Source of the DNA: Bacteroidales bacterium 45-6
GTDB lineage: Bacteria > Bacteroidota > Bacteroidia > Bacteroidales > Dysgonomonadaceae
Direction: 5' to 3'
DNA: 5,394 nt
Assembly (NCBI GenBank): GCA_001897035.1
Contig: MKRS01000705.1
Location: forward strand, 1-5,394
Shown: in pieces, positions 1-5,394 of the stretch
Layout: each line of letters opens with the position of its first letter
Numbering within the stretch: the stretch's first letter is position 1
The notes under the pieces: generated by a model
Database searches by the model: none
Seen by the model: only the letters and a program-made list of their open reading frames with translations
What the model was told of the DNA's origin: nothing
Program-made: the position numbers and the translations under genes

Positions 1-151
1 TGAACGAAGGCTTTTTGACCGAGAGGAGCGGGGCGGGGCTTTCATTTCCACCCTTTGGCGTGTTGTTTGAAGCCAAATAATTGGTTTGCGATTTGGCGGA
101 GAACATCATGCCCGTCAGGATAATGACCAATAGTGTAACCTTTTTTTTCAT
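1..151 (-). CDS. N-terminus of an exported protein, function unknown (partial)
   Basis: Reading the minus strand from an ATG at 151-149 gives 50 uninterrupted codons that run off the left edge. The N-terminus begins MKKKVTLLVIILTGMMFSAK, followed by SQTNYLASNN. This is a classic Sec signal peptide: a tri-lysine n-region, a hydrophobic core over residues 5-17, and a probable cleavage near SAKSQ. There is no cysteine at the cleavage zone, so it is not a lipoprotein. The following stretch is rich in Asn, Pro, Gly and Ser and looks like a flexible linker. Upstream of the start lies an A-rich leader (AACAAGGTATCAAG) typical of Bacteroidota. The mature domain is outside the window, so no function can be given. 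It is transcribed in the same direction as the phnX-like gene, but the 240-base gap makes membership of the phosphonate cluster uncertain. Confidence 0.72.
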   Translation of the reverse strand, partial: MKKKVTLLVIILTGMMFSAKSQTNYLASNNTPKGGNESPAPLLSVKKPSF

Positions 152-391
152 CTTGATACCTTGTTAATTTTGTTTATAAGCTCTTACCTCGAAATTTTTG
201 GCTAAATTAGTTTCAAGCTGTTAATGCTTGTTTAATAGAGGATTTAATATTTTGTTGCAAATAAAAAAAATGTTTACGCAGGCGAAACTTCCGGATCTAA
301 TCCTTGCTTAATTGTTGTTTTTTTGCAAATAAAATGCAATTAACGTTATTTCGAGTGACTCGTTCCGTATTGGATAGGATGAGAAGCAAGG
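152..391. other. AT-rich intergenic region between phnX-like gene and exported-protein gene
   Basis: No gene is seen in these 240 bases. The region must hold the leader of the minus-strand exported-protein gene. An exact 12-base direct repeat, TTGCAAATAAAA, occurs at 255-266 and 323-334. On the minus strand both copies read TTTTATTTGCAA and offer a TTTG that could act as a -33 element. I could not pair either copy with a convincing TAnnTTTG -7 element: the copy at 255-266 is followed about 20 bases later only by TATTAAAC. An 11-base dyad CGAGTgACTCG lies at 352-362, but its one-base loop rules out an ordinary hairpin terminator. No clear rho-independent terminator for the phnX-like gene was found. 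Confidence 0.5.
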
Positions 392-1114
392 TCAAAGCAA
401 CTCTTCCAGGAACTTGCAGAAATGGTTCATGTCGGGCAGTAGGCCGTCGTTTTCGTGCAGGGCAAGTTCTTGGTGCGTGTGCGTGCCGTTTGTAACTCCC
501 AGCGAATAGAGGCAACCTGCATTTTTGCCTTCGCCAAGATCGGAGGGCGTGTCGCCGATTTTCACCACCTTGCGCACATCCGTTGCGCCGCACATCTCCA
601 TCGCTTTGAACACCATGTAGGGGGCTGGTCTGCCTTGGCGCACCTCGTCGCTTGCCACCGATGCGTTGATGAGCCCGTCGCCTGCATGGTTGCTGTCCAA
701 ACCTTCGTTCCATCCCAGCTTTTTCAAGATGATGTCTGTCACTTCACGGTAGAATCCGGTTGTGAGCGCAATCTTCACCTGCTTCGTTTTCAGTAGTTCG
801 AACAGTTCCAACGTGCCTTCTGTGGGAAGCACCGGGTTTTCCACATAGTGCTTTTCCAGCACAGACTTGAAGATCTGGTAGGAGGTGTTCACCTTGTGTG
901 CGATTTCGGCAGTTGCCTTGCCGGCTAATTGCCTTTTCCATAGGGTTTCGAAGACGGTGATCTTGGACCAGCCCATCATCCCGTTGATCTCTTCCCGGGT
1001 GGCTTCCAATTGGGTTTGCTCGACCGCTTCAAAAAAGCATTTTTCCACTTCCCGTTGGTCGAGTACGGTTGTTCCGGCCATGTCGAAAACAACCAAATCT
1101 ATTTTCTGCGACAT
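392..1114 (-). CDS. phnX: phosphonoacetaldehyde hydrolase-like HAD enzyme (phosphonatase-like)
   Basis: This 240-residue HAD-superfamily hydrolase most resembles phosphonatase (PhnX) and the shorter phosphonatase-like group. The likely reaction is phosphonoacetaldehyde + water to acetaldehyde + phosphate, in the cytoplasm. Motif I is DMAGTT with the nucleophile Asp11. Ala13 stands where ordinary HAD phosphatases carry a second Asp, which is a phosphonatase hallmark (DWAGT in PhnX). The cap holds MGWSK with Lys51, aligning with the PhnX Schiff-base lysine in MGLLK. Motif II is TTGF (118-121), GRP at 161-163 carries the conserved Arg, and the acidic motif is GDTPSD with Asp188 and Asp192. It is slightly shorter than classical PhnX (about 265-270 residues). 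The start at 1114 is preceded by an A-rich tract and places motif I at residue 11, as usual. The neighbouring phnW and pbfA-type genes both make its substrate. The alternative is a related phosphonatase-like enzyme acting on another phosphonate; the context favours phosphonoacetaldehyde. Confidence 0.85.
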   Translation of the reverse strand: MSQKIDLVVFDMAGTTVLDQREVEKCFFEAVEQTQLEATREEINGMMGWSKITVFETLWKRQLAGKATAEIAHKVNTSYQIFKSVLEKHYVENPVLPTEGTLELFELLKTKQVKIALTTGFYREVTDIILKKLGWNEGLDSNHAGDGLINASVASDEVRQGRPAPYMVFKAMEMCGATDVRKVVKIGDTPSDLGEGKNAGCLYSLGVTNGTHTHQELALHENDGLLPDMNHFCKFLEELL

Positions 1115-1287
1115 CTGATTTTTTTTTTATGTTGATTAAGTAATAAGAATGATTTGTTGTCGTGAAATGTGTGAGCTGATAGCCAATGGCTTTTAGCCAT
1201 TAGCCTTTTCTAACAGCTATCAGCTAATAGAATAGCTAAAGGTTATGCTTCGCATTAAAAAATACGATAATTTACTTTTGCATTTAC
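1115..1287. other. intergenic region upstream of the phnX-like gene
   Basis: The 173 bases lie between two same-direction minus-strand genes. They contain a long A tract directly before the phnX-like start (T-run at 1119-1128 on the plus strand), the heptamer repeat annotated separately, and two TTTACT hexamers at 1271-1276 and 1283-1288. The second hexamer overlaps the regulator's stop codon. These hexamers match a half-site of the candidate operator in the divergent promoter region. A small dyad ATGC-TTC-GCAT at 1245-1255 is too short to call a terminator. No TAnnTTTG/TTTG promoter was found, so whether the phnX-like gene is read from its own promoter or by read-through from the regulator gene is open. 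Confidence 0.5.
1174..1240. repeat. degenerate heptamer repeat (AGCYNNT-like) with nested inverted repeats
   Basis: Read in steps of seven bases this stretch is AGCTGAT, AGCCAAT, GGCTTTT, AGCCATT, AGCCTTT, then a six-base spacer TCTAAC, AGCTATC, AGCTAAT, a five-base AGAAT, and AGCTAAA. Superimposed on this are perfect inverted repeats: AGCTGATAGC (1174-1183) with GCTATCAGCT (1216-1225); inside it AATGGCT (1185-1191) with AGCCATT (1195-1201) around a TTT loop; and AGCTA (1222-1226) with TAGCT (1233-1237). The RNA from either strand could therefore form a two-level hairpin. There is no U-run directly after the stem on the minus strand, so it is not a standard terminator. It may be a member of an interspersed intergenic repeat family. 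Function is unknown. Confidence 0.75.
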
Positions 1288-1860
1288 TTAGTTGAACAAA
1301 AGATAAACCACCAAGATTCTCGCCTCTTTTCCCGACTTGTTGATCTTCAGGTGTGGGACCCGGCCGTCGAAGAAAAGCGAATCGCCCTGGTTGAGGCTGA
1401 TGATTACGTCGTTGAGCTGGTATTCGATGTTCCCCTCCACCATGTATATGAATTCCATTCCGTCGGTGGTCACCAAGTCGCGCTTGGCATCGGGCGACAA
1501 TTTCAGGAGGACCGCATTGAAGGTCACATCCTTGAATGACTCGCTCATGATATGGAAATAGCTGTAGCCCACGGAAGCCTCTTTCTCGATAGGCTTGTAG
1601 TCCGCTTCCTTTACAAGTATGTAGAAAGGGATGTGCTTCGATTCGCTCATCTTTTCGAAAAACACCGCCGGATTCTCTTTCAGGGCCGAAATAATTTTGA
1701 ACAGGACGGGGAGGGAAGGGATGGTTCTCCCATTTTCTACTTTCGAGAGCAAGCCCTTGCTGATTCCCGAATGGATAGCCACGTCGGTTAGCTTCAAGTC
1801 TTTCAGAAGGCGGAGTTCCTTGATGCGTTTTCCTACAAAATTTATGTCATTCAATCCCAT
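1288..1860 (-). CDS. XRE-family transcriptional regulator with C-terminal cupin domain
   Basis: This 190-residue protein has the HTH-plus-cupin architecture of small-molecule-responsive regulators such as PuuR-type proteins. Residues about 8-63 form an XRE helix-turn-helix (LTDVAIHSGISKGLLSKVE, with the recognition helix near SKGLLSKVENG). Residues about 110-188 form a cupin_2 barrel. Cupin motif 2 is recognisable as GDSLFFDGRVPHLKIN, with His170 and Asn174. Motif 1 is eroded: TTDGMEF (131-137) stands where HxGEE-like metal ligands normally lie, leaving Glu136 as the only clear ligand there. It is probably the local regulator of the phosphonate genes, as it is divergent from the pbfA operon and lies upstream of the phnX-like gene. 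A dyad immediately before its own start suggests autoregulation. The effector is unknown; AEP, hydroxy-AEP or phosphonoacetaldehyde are inferences from context. Whether it represses or activates cannot be read from the sequence. Confidence 0.88.
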   Translation of the reverse strand: MGLNDINFVGKRIKELRLLKDLKLTDVAIHSGISKGLLSKVENGRTIPSLPVLFKIISALKENPAVFFEKMSESKHIPFYILVKEADYKPIEKEASVGYSYFHIMSESFKDVTFNAVLLKLSPDAKRDLVTTDGMEFIYMVEGNIEYQLNDVIISLNQGDSLFFDGRVPHLKINKSGKEARILVVYLLFN

Positions 1861-1864
1861 GTTG

Positions 1865-1879
1865 TTTACTTATAGTAAA
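1865..1879. promoter_or_regulatory. candidate operator 1 (dyad before the XRE-cupin gene)
   Basis: TTTACT-TAT-AGTAAA is a perfect dyad with 6-base arms and a 3-base centre, ending four bases before the regulator's ATG. It lies within the leader that would follow the TATATTTG element at 1914-1921. A longer 13-base segment (1862-1874, TTGTTTACTTATA) is the exact reverse complement of 2028-2040 before pbfA. A site of this size and symmetry suits a dimeric XRE protein. The A-rich half could alternatively be a Bacteroidota translation-initiation sequence. Confidence 0.5.
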
Positions 1880-1913
1880 ATTTTATATGAAAGAATAATT
1901 TATGTTTCGGATG

Positions 1914-1921
1914 CAAATATA
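1914..1921 (-). promoter_or_regulatory. -7 promoter element for the XRE-cupin gene
   Basis: On the minus strand these bases read TATATTTG, an exact match to the Bacteroidota TAnnTTTG -7 consensus. Transcription would start near 1908 and give a leader of roughly 45-50 bases. No clean TTTG -33 element is found at the normal spacing, so the call rests on the -7 box and position. Confidence 0.45.
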
Positions 1922-1996
1922 TAGATTAAAATAAACCTTTCTATCTGGTTTTAAACAATTAATCGAAATGAAATAATCCTGTAATTTCCAAGCTCT

Positions 1997-2003
1997 TAAT
2001 TTG
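1997..2003 (+). promoter_or_regulatory. possible -7 element for the pbfA operon (weak)
   Basis: TAATTTG resembles TAnnTTTG but is one base short, and no TTTG was found at -33. It would put the start of transcription near 2009, about 30 bases before the pbfA ATG and just upstream of candidate operator 2. A weak promoter that needs, or is blocked by, the local regulator would fit, but the match is marginal. Confidence 0.25.
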
Positions 2004-2022
2004 TAATATCGAAAAGAAAAAG

Positions 2023-2037
2023 TTTAATATAAGTAAA
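2023..2037. promoter_or_regulatory. candidate operator 2 (dyad before pbfA)
   Basis: TTTAAT-ATA-AGTAAA matches operator 1 in the opposite orientation with a single break in the dyad (A for C in the left arm). It ends two bases before the pbfA ATG. The extended segment 2028-2040 (TATAAGTAAACAA) is the perfect reverse complement of 1862-1874. Having the same element at both mouths of a divergent regulator/target region is the usual arrangement for a locally acting regulator. Confidence 0.5.
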
Positions 2038-2039
2038 CA

Positions 2040-3392
2040 ATGAACGATTTGATTCAGAAAATGGAGGGAGATGTGAACATCACTGAATCCCGAAAAACTT
2101 GGATGGGGAGCTTGGACTCCGGCACCCAGGAGATACTGGGCAAAGATGCCCGGTATTTTATTCACCAGGCATTGTCCACCCCTTGCATGGAAGTTTTGGA
2201 AGAGTGTGATGGGGCGTATCTTGTGACTTCTTCGGGCCGCAAGATACTCGATTTCCACGGGAACAACCTCCATCAGGTGGGTTATCGTAACCCCCACGTC
2301 ATCGAGTCAGTGACTCGTGTGCTTGCCCGCTTACCGTTTTCGCCCCGGCGCTACACCAACAAGATTGCTGTGGAACTTGCCGAAAGGCTTACTTCCATCC
2401 ATCCCGGACTCAGCCGGGTGCTTTTTGCCCCTGGAGGATCGGAGGCAAATTCAATGGCGTTGAAATTAGCCCGCATCGTTACCGGCAAATTCAAGGTGGT
2501 GTCGATGTGGGGCGCATTTCACGGTGCGGGCTTAGACACGATTTCAGTGGGAGGCGAGGCTTCTTTCCGTAAAAATATTGGCCCGCTTTTGCCCGGTGTC
2601 GAGCATGTGCCGCAGCCCGATTCCTACCGCCCCTTTTGGGAGAATGATGCGGAACAGAACAAATATGTGGAATATGTCAGGTATGTGTTTGAAAACGAGG
2701 GCGATGTTGGCGCATTCATCGCCGAGACTGTCCGCAATACGGACGTGCAGATTCCGAGTCCTAACTTTTGGAAGAAAATGCGTGCCTTGTGCGATGAGTT
2801 CGGCGTGGTGCTGATTTTGGACGAAATACCGATTGCGCTGGGACGCACGGGAAGTTTCTTTGCCTTTGAGCATTACGGCATCGTTCCGGACATGGTGACC
2901 ATTGGCAAGGGCCTTGGAGGAGCTGTTTTCCCGATGGCAGCTTTGCTCACGAGTGACAAGTTCAATCAGGCTATAGAACATTCCGTAGGTCATTTCACCC
3001 ACGAAAAGTCGCCCTTAGGGGCAGCGGCGGGCTTGGCTGTACTGGAAGAATTAGAAAACCGAGATTTGCTCCGGCGTGCGAAAAGCCTCGGGGAAATGAT
3101 GAGGGTCCGGCTCGTTGACATGCAGGATCGGTATCCTTTGATCGGCGATGTGCGCGGAATCGGCCTCTTGTGGGGTGTCGATTTGGTGACTGACCGGACA
3201 TCCAAAAAACGGGCTGGCAATGAGGCTGAGCGCATCCTCTACCATTGTCTCGAAAATGGTTTGAGTTTCAAGGTGTCGCAGGGAAGTGTCATCAACCTGT
3301 GTCCCCCTTTGATTATATCCGAAGACGAATTGCATCAGGCTCTCGACATTCTTGAAGGTGCTTTCCGCTCAATCACGGCTTCCGACCAATGA
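2040..3392 (+). CDS. pbfA: class III PLP enzyme, probable (R)-1-hydroxy-2-aminoethylphosphonate ammonia-lyase
   Basis: This 450-residue fold-type I, class III aminotransferase-like protein is full length for the family. PLP-binding features are the GGSEANSMALKLAR segment (132-145), GAFHGAG (158-164), Asp261 in LILDE (pairs with the pyridine nitrogen) and the Schiff-base Lys290 in TIGKGLGG. PbfA-type enzymes, known from AEP clusters, eliminate ammonia from (R)-1-hydroxy-AEP to give phosphonoacetaldehyde. Linkage to phnW and a phnX-like gene supports that role. Two positions used by true 2-oxo-acid transaminases are altered: the Arg of the usual R-x-x-PPL motif is Asn419 (INLCPPL), and the Glu of the usual EP-x-x-GE-x-G motif is Thr234 (ETVRNTD). 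This agrees with a lyase that needs no amino acceptor. The start at 2040 has an A-rich leader and no Shine-Dalgarno. The stop overlaps the next start as ATGA. The alternative is a true class III aminotransferase acting on AEP or another amine. Confidence 0.78.
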   Translation: MNDLIQKMEGDVNITESRKTWMGSLDSGTQEILGKDARYFIHQALSTPCMEVLEECDGAYLVTSSGRKILDFHGNNLHQVGYRNPHVIESVTRVLARLPFSPRRYTNKIAVELAERLTSIHPGLSRVLFAPGGSEANSMALKLARIVTGKFKVVSMWGAFHGAGLDTISVGGEASFRKNIGPLLPGVEHVPQPDSYRPFWENDAEQNKYVEYVRYVFENEGDVGAFIAETVRNTDVQIPSPNFWKKMRALCDEFGVVLILDEIPIALGRTGSFFAFEHYGIVPDMVTIGKGLGGAVFPMAALLTSDKFNQAIEHSVGHFTHEKSPLGAAAGLAVLEELENRDLLRRAKSLGEMMRVRLVDMQDRYPLIGDVRGIGLLWGVDLVTDRTSKKRAGNEAERILYHCLENGLSFKVSQGSVINLCPPLIISEDELHQALDILEGAFRSITASDQ

Positions 3393-4696
3393 TCGCATTG
3401 CAATCCAACGTCAGCCGCTGGCTTTCCCGCCAGCCGCAATGGGTGTTTGTGCTCTATGCCTCACTGGCTTCGTTCCTCACCTATTCGTGTATGTATGCCT
3501 TCCGCAAGCCATTCACGGTGGGGTTGTACGAAGAACATGCCGTGTTTGGGGTCGATTATAAGATTTGGCTCATCACCTTCCAACTCATCGGTTACACGCT
3601 CAGCAAGTTTGCCGGGATAAAGTATGTGTCGGAGATGAAGCCGGCGTTCCGTGCAATCTACATTCTCCTTTTGGTGGGGATGGCCGAATTGGCCTTGTTT
3701 TTCTTTTGGATCGTCCCAAAGCCTTACAATATTTTGTTCATGTTTTTCAATGGTTTACCGTTGGGGATGATCTGGGGAGTGGTTTTCAGCTACCTGGAAG
3801 GGAGGCGGATGACCGAGATACTGGGTGCTTCCCTGAGCGTGAGTTTCATCGTGGCTTCGGGAGTGGTGAAATCGGTCGGTGAGATGGTGAAGCTCCATTG
3901 GGGAGCGAGCGATTTTGCCATGCCTTTCATCGCGGGGGCGATATTTGCCGTTCCGCTGGTTGTGTGCGTGTTTTTGCTCGACTGCATTCCCGCCCCGTCG
4001 GCACAAGACGAGCAGCTACGCACCAAACGTATGCCGATGAACAGGCAGGAGCGGAAGGCTTTTCTGAAAACGTTTTCGATAGGAATCCTGCTGTTGGTGG
4101 TCGCCTACGTCTTCCTGACTGTTTTCCGGGATATGCGGGATAATTTCTCCATCGAGATATGGAGATCTTTGGGTTACACCGACGACCCCGCCATTTTCAC
4201 CCTTGCCGAATTGCCGGTGGCGTTTTTCACTTTGCTGGCCTTGGCCTTGGTGGTGTTTATCCGTTCCAACTTCAAGGCTTTCAACGTGATCCTACTCATT
4301 GTCCTTTCCGGATTCCTGCTGGTGATTGCTTCCTCCTTGCTTTTCCAGTACCGCCTCATCGGAGGAGAATGGTGGATGATATTGGTTGGCACGGGACTCT
4401 ACCTCGGCTACATCCCGTTCAATGCGTTTCTCTACGAAAGGCTCATTTCCTCGTTCCGCTATGTCAGCAATGTAGGTTTTCTGATCTACGTTTCCGATGC
4501 TTTCGGCTATTTGGGAAGCTTAGGCGTTGTTTTCTACAAGAACTTTTTCAGCCCGAGTCTTAGTTGGTTGCAGTTTTTTATCCAGGCGGGCACCTATTGC
4601 TCTCTGTTTGGGTGTTTGCTCACGATCGCTTCCATTTTTTATTTCAAGAACAAGATGTCACAACTTAAAACAAAACCTGAATATGACTTACAATGA
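3389..4696 (+). CDS. 12-helix MFS-like permease (DUF5690-like), candidate phosphonate transporter
   Basis: This 435-residue inner-membrane protein has about 12 hydrophobic helices, near 17-37, 57-75, 86-109, 112-134, 144-163, 177-200, 227-246, 267-291, 297-318, 328-348, 360-383 and 392-419. A charged central loop (201-226) gives the 6+6 layout of the major facilitator superfamily. I recognise it as like the Bacteroidota DUF5690 family (moderate certainty). By eye it aligns with organophosphate:phosphate antiporters: YAFRKPF (36-42) with GlpT YLVRKNF, then GYTLSKF (68-74) with [13 protein letters not shown] (247-253) near the GlpT helix-7 Arg269 region, and FGYLGS (372-377) with FGYLGG. Arg39 would match GlpT Arg45, a phosphate ligand. 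It starts on the ATGA that ends pbfA and overlaps phnW by 14 bases, so it is translationally coupled to both. Uptake of AEP or hydroxy-AEP is the inferred role; export of a product is possible. Confidence 0.75.
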   Translation: MIALQSNVSRWLSRQPQWVFVLYASLASFLTYSCMYAFRKPFTVGLYEEHAVFGVDYKIWLITFQLIGYTLSKFAGIKYVSEMKPAFRAIYILLLVGMAELALFFFWIVPKPYNILFMFFNGLPLGMIWGVVFSYLEGRRMTEILGASLSVSFIVASGVVKSVGEMVKLHWGASDFAMPFIAGAIFAVPLVVCVFLLDCIPAPSAQDEQLRTKRMPMNRQERKAFLKTFSIGILLLVVAYVFLTVFRDMRDNFSIEIWRSLGYTDDPAIFTLAELPVAFFTLLALALVVFIRSNFKAFNVILLIVLSGFLLVIASSLLFQYRLIGGEWWMILVGTGLYLGYIPFNAFLYERLISSFRYVSNVGFLIYVSDAFGYLGSLGVVFYKNFFSPSLSWLQFFIQAGTYCSLFGCLLTIASIFYFKNKMSQLKTKPEYDLQ

Positions 4697-5394
4697 TTTG
4701 CCGGACAATCCTTATTTGTTGCTCACTCCCGGCCCCCTTTCCACGAGCAAAACTGTCAAGGCGGCCATGCTCCGCGACTGGTGCACTTGGGACGATGATT
4801 ACAATTTGCAGGTAGTGCAGAAAATCCGGGAGAAATTAGTGTCGATGGCCACCGTCAAACTGGCGGATTATACCTCCGTGCTGATGCAGGGAAGCGGCAC
4901 TTATTGCGTGGAGGCGGTGATCGGGACGATTCTGCCCGAAAACGGCAAGCTGCTCATTATCGCCAACGGTGCCTATGGCATGAGGATGATACAGATCGCC
5001 AAGGCGTTGAAGATCGCTCACGAAGCCTATATTGTTCCCGAAACCGAAGTTCCCGACATATTGGACATAAAGAGAATTCTTGACAGTCAGAAAGATATTA
5101 CGCACGTGGCGGTGGTTCACTGCGAAACCACCACTGGCATCCTGAATCCCGTCATGGAGATTGCGGAACTGGCCAAATTGTACGACAAGATCACCATTGT
5201 TGATGCCATGAGTAGCTTCGGTGGCATTGCGATGGATGTCTCTGACTGGGGAATAGACTTCCTCGTTAGTTCGGCCAACAAGTGCATTCAGGGCGTTCCG
5301 GGCTTTGGTTTTGTCATTGCAAAGACCGAAGAACTCCGGAAATGTGCGCATCAGGCCCGGTCGCTCTCGCTCGACCTCTACGACCAATGGGAGG
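4683..5394 (+). CDS. phnW: 2-aminoethylphosphonate:pyruvate aminotransferase (partial, 3' end missing)
   Basis: The first 237 codons are present and open to the right edge; full-length PhnW has about 360-370 residues. It is a fold-type I, class V PLP enzyme that transfers the amino group of AEP to pyruvate, giving phosphonoacetaldehyde and alanine. Signatures are [11 protein letters not shown] (residues 12-22), the highly typical [13 protein letters not shown] (29-41), QGSGTY (69-74) for PLP phosphate, ETTTG (148-152), Asp174 in VDAMSSFGG and the Schiff-base Lys200 in [15 protein letters not shown]. These correspond to Asp168 and Lys194 of Salmonella PhnW as I recall it. The start at 4683 lies inside the end of the permease gene (14-base overlap). 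It is the only in-frame ATG before the TPGPL motif, and the next one is codon 29. Its position as third gene of the operon, with its product consumed by the phnX-like enzyme, makes the assignment secure. Confidence 0.95.
   Translation, partial: MTYNDLPDNPYLLLTPGPLSTSKTVKAAMLRDWCTWDDDYNLQVVQKIREKLVSMATVKLADYTSVLMQGSGTYCVEAVIGTILPENGKLLIIANGAYGMRMIQIAKALKIAHEAYIVPETEVPDILDIKRILDSQKDITHVAVVHCETTTGILNPVMEIAELAKLYDKITIVDAMSSFGGIAMDVSDWGIDFLVSSANKCIQGVPGFGFVIAKTEELRKCAHQARSLSLDLYDQWE

Noticed and set aside
323..339. TTGCA-aataaaa-TGCAA inverted repeat
   Set aside because: Five AT-rich pairs around a seven-base loop are expected by chance in such AT-rich DNA, and there is no terminator-like tail.
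352..362. CGAGTgACTCG palindrome downstream of the phnX-like gene
   Set aside because: A one-base loop cannot form a terminator hairpin, no U-run follows on the minus strand, and no second copy was found to support an operator.
297..713. A 138-codon open frame on the minus strand overlapping the 3' part of the phnX-like gene
   Set aside because: It lies in another frame of the same strand over a gene with clear HAD motifs. Its Arg-rich composition is typical of an out-of-frame reading.
1174..1240. CRISPR array or transposon end
   Set aside because: The repeat unit is only seven bases with no spacers, and there is no transposase or target-site duplication in the window.
1245..1255. ATGC-TTC-GCAT hairpin downstream of the regulator gene as a terminator
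   Set aside because: It has only four base pairs. Although an A/T-rich stretch is nearby, on the minus strand the T-run precedes the stem instead of following it.
4836..5387. A 183-codon open frame on the minus strand, ending near the right edge
   Set aside because: It is wholly antisense to phnW, whose catalytic motifs are intact on the plus strand. The antisense product shows no recognisable domain and is His/Asn-rich, as expected from reading this codon usage backwards.

Overview
The window looks like a chromosomal segment of a Bacteroidota (Bacteroidales-type) bacterium. Intergenic regions are AT-rich and coding regions have moderate GC. Starts are preceded by A-rich leaders instead of Shine-Dalgarno boxes, there is one good TAnnTTTG-type -7 promoter element, and the putative permease belongs to what I recognise as a Bacteroidota-restricted family (DUF5690-like). 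The genus cannot be read from the sequence.

Layout. Positions 1-151 (minus) hold the first 50 codons of an exported protein that runs off the left edge. Positions 152-391 are an AT-rich gap. A phosphonoacetaldehyde hydrolase-like HAD enzyme (phnX-like) lies at 392-1114 (minus). It is followed by a 173-base gap containing a degenerate 7-base repeat that can fold into a nested hairpin. An XRE-type regulator with a C-terminal cupin domain lies at 1288-1860 (minus). From the 179-base divergent promoter region, three plus-strand genes run as a tightly overlapping operon: a class III PLP enzyme of the PbfA type (2040-3392), a 12-helix permease (3389-4696), and phnW, 2-aminoethylphosphonate:pyruvate aminotransferase (4683 to beyond the right edge).

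How it works together. This is a catabolic cluster for 2-aminoethylphosphonate (AEP) and probably its (R)-1-hydroxy derivative. PhnW would convert AEP plus pyruvate to phosphonoacetaldehyde plus alanine. PbfA would convert 1-hydroxy-AEP to phosphonoacetaldehyde plus ammonia. The PhnX-like hydrolase would cleave phosphonoacetaldehyde to acetaldehyde and phosphate. The permease shows by-eye similarity to organophosphate:phosphate antiporters (GlpT/UhpT), including arginines at equivalent places, so it is a candidate phosphonate importer. The XRE-cupin protein is the likely local regulator. A near-identical 15-base dyad (TTTACTnnnAGTAAA type) sits directly before the start codons of both the regulator and pbfA, in mirror orientation, and is the best candidate for its operator.

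Most novel points: the likely function of the permease, the paired operator, the loss of the transamination arginine/glutamate pair in the class III enzyme, and the heptamer repeat.
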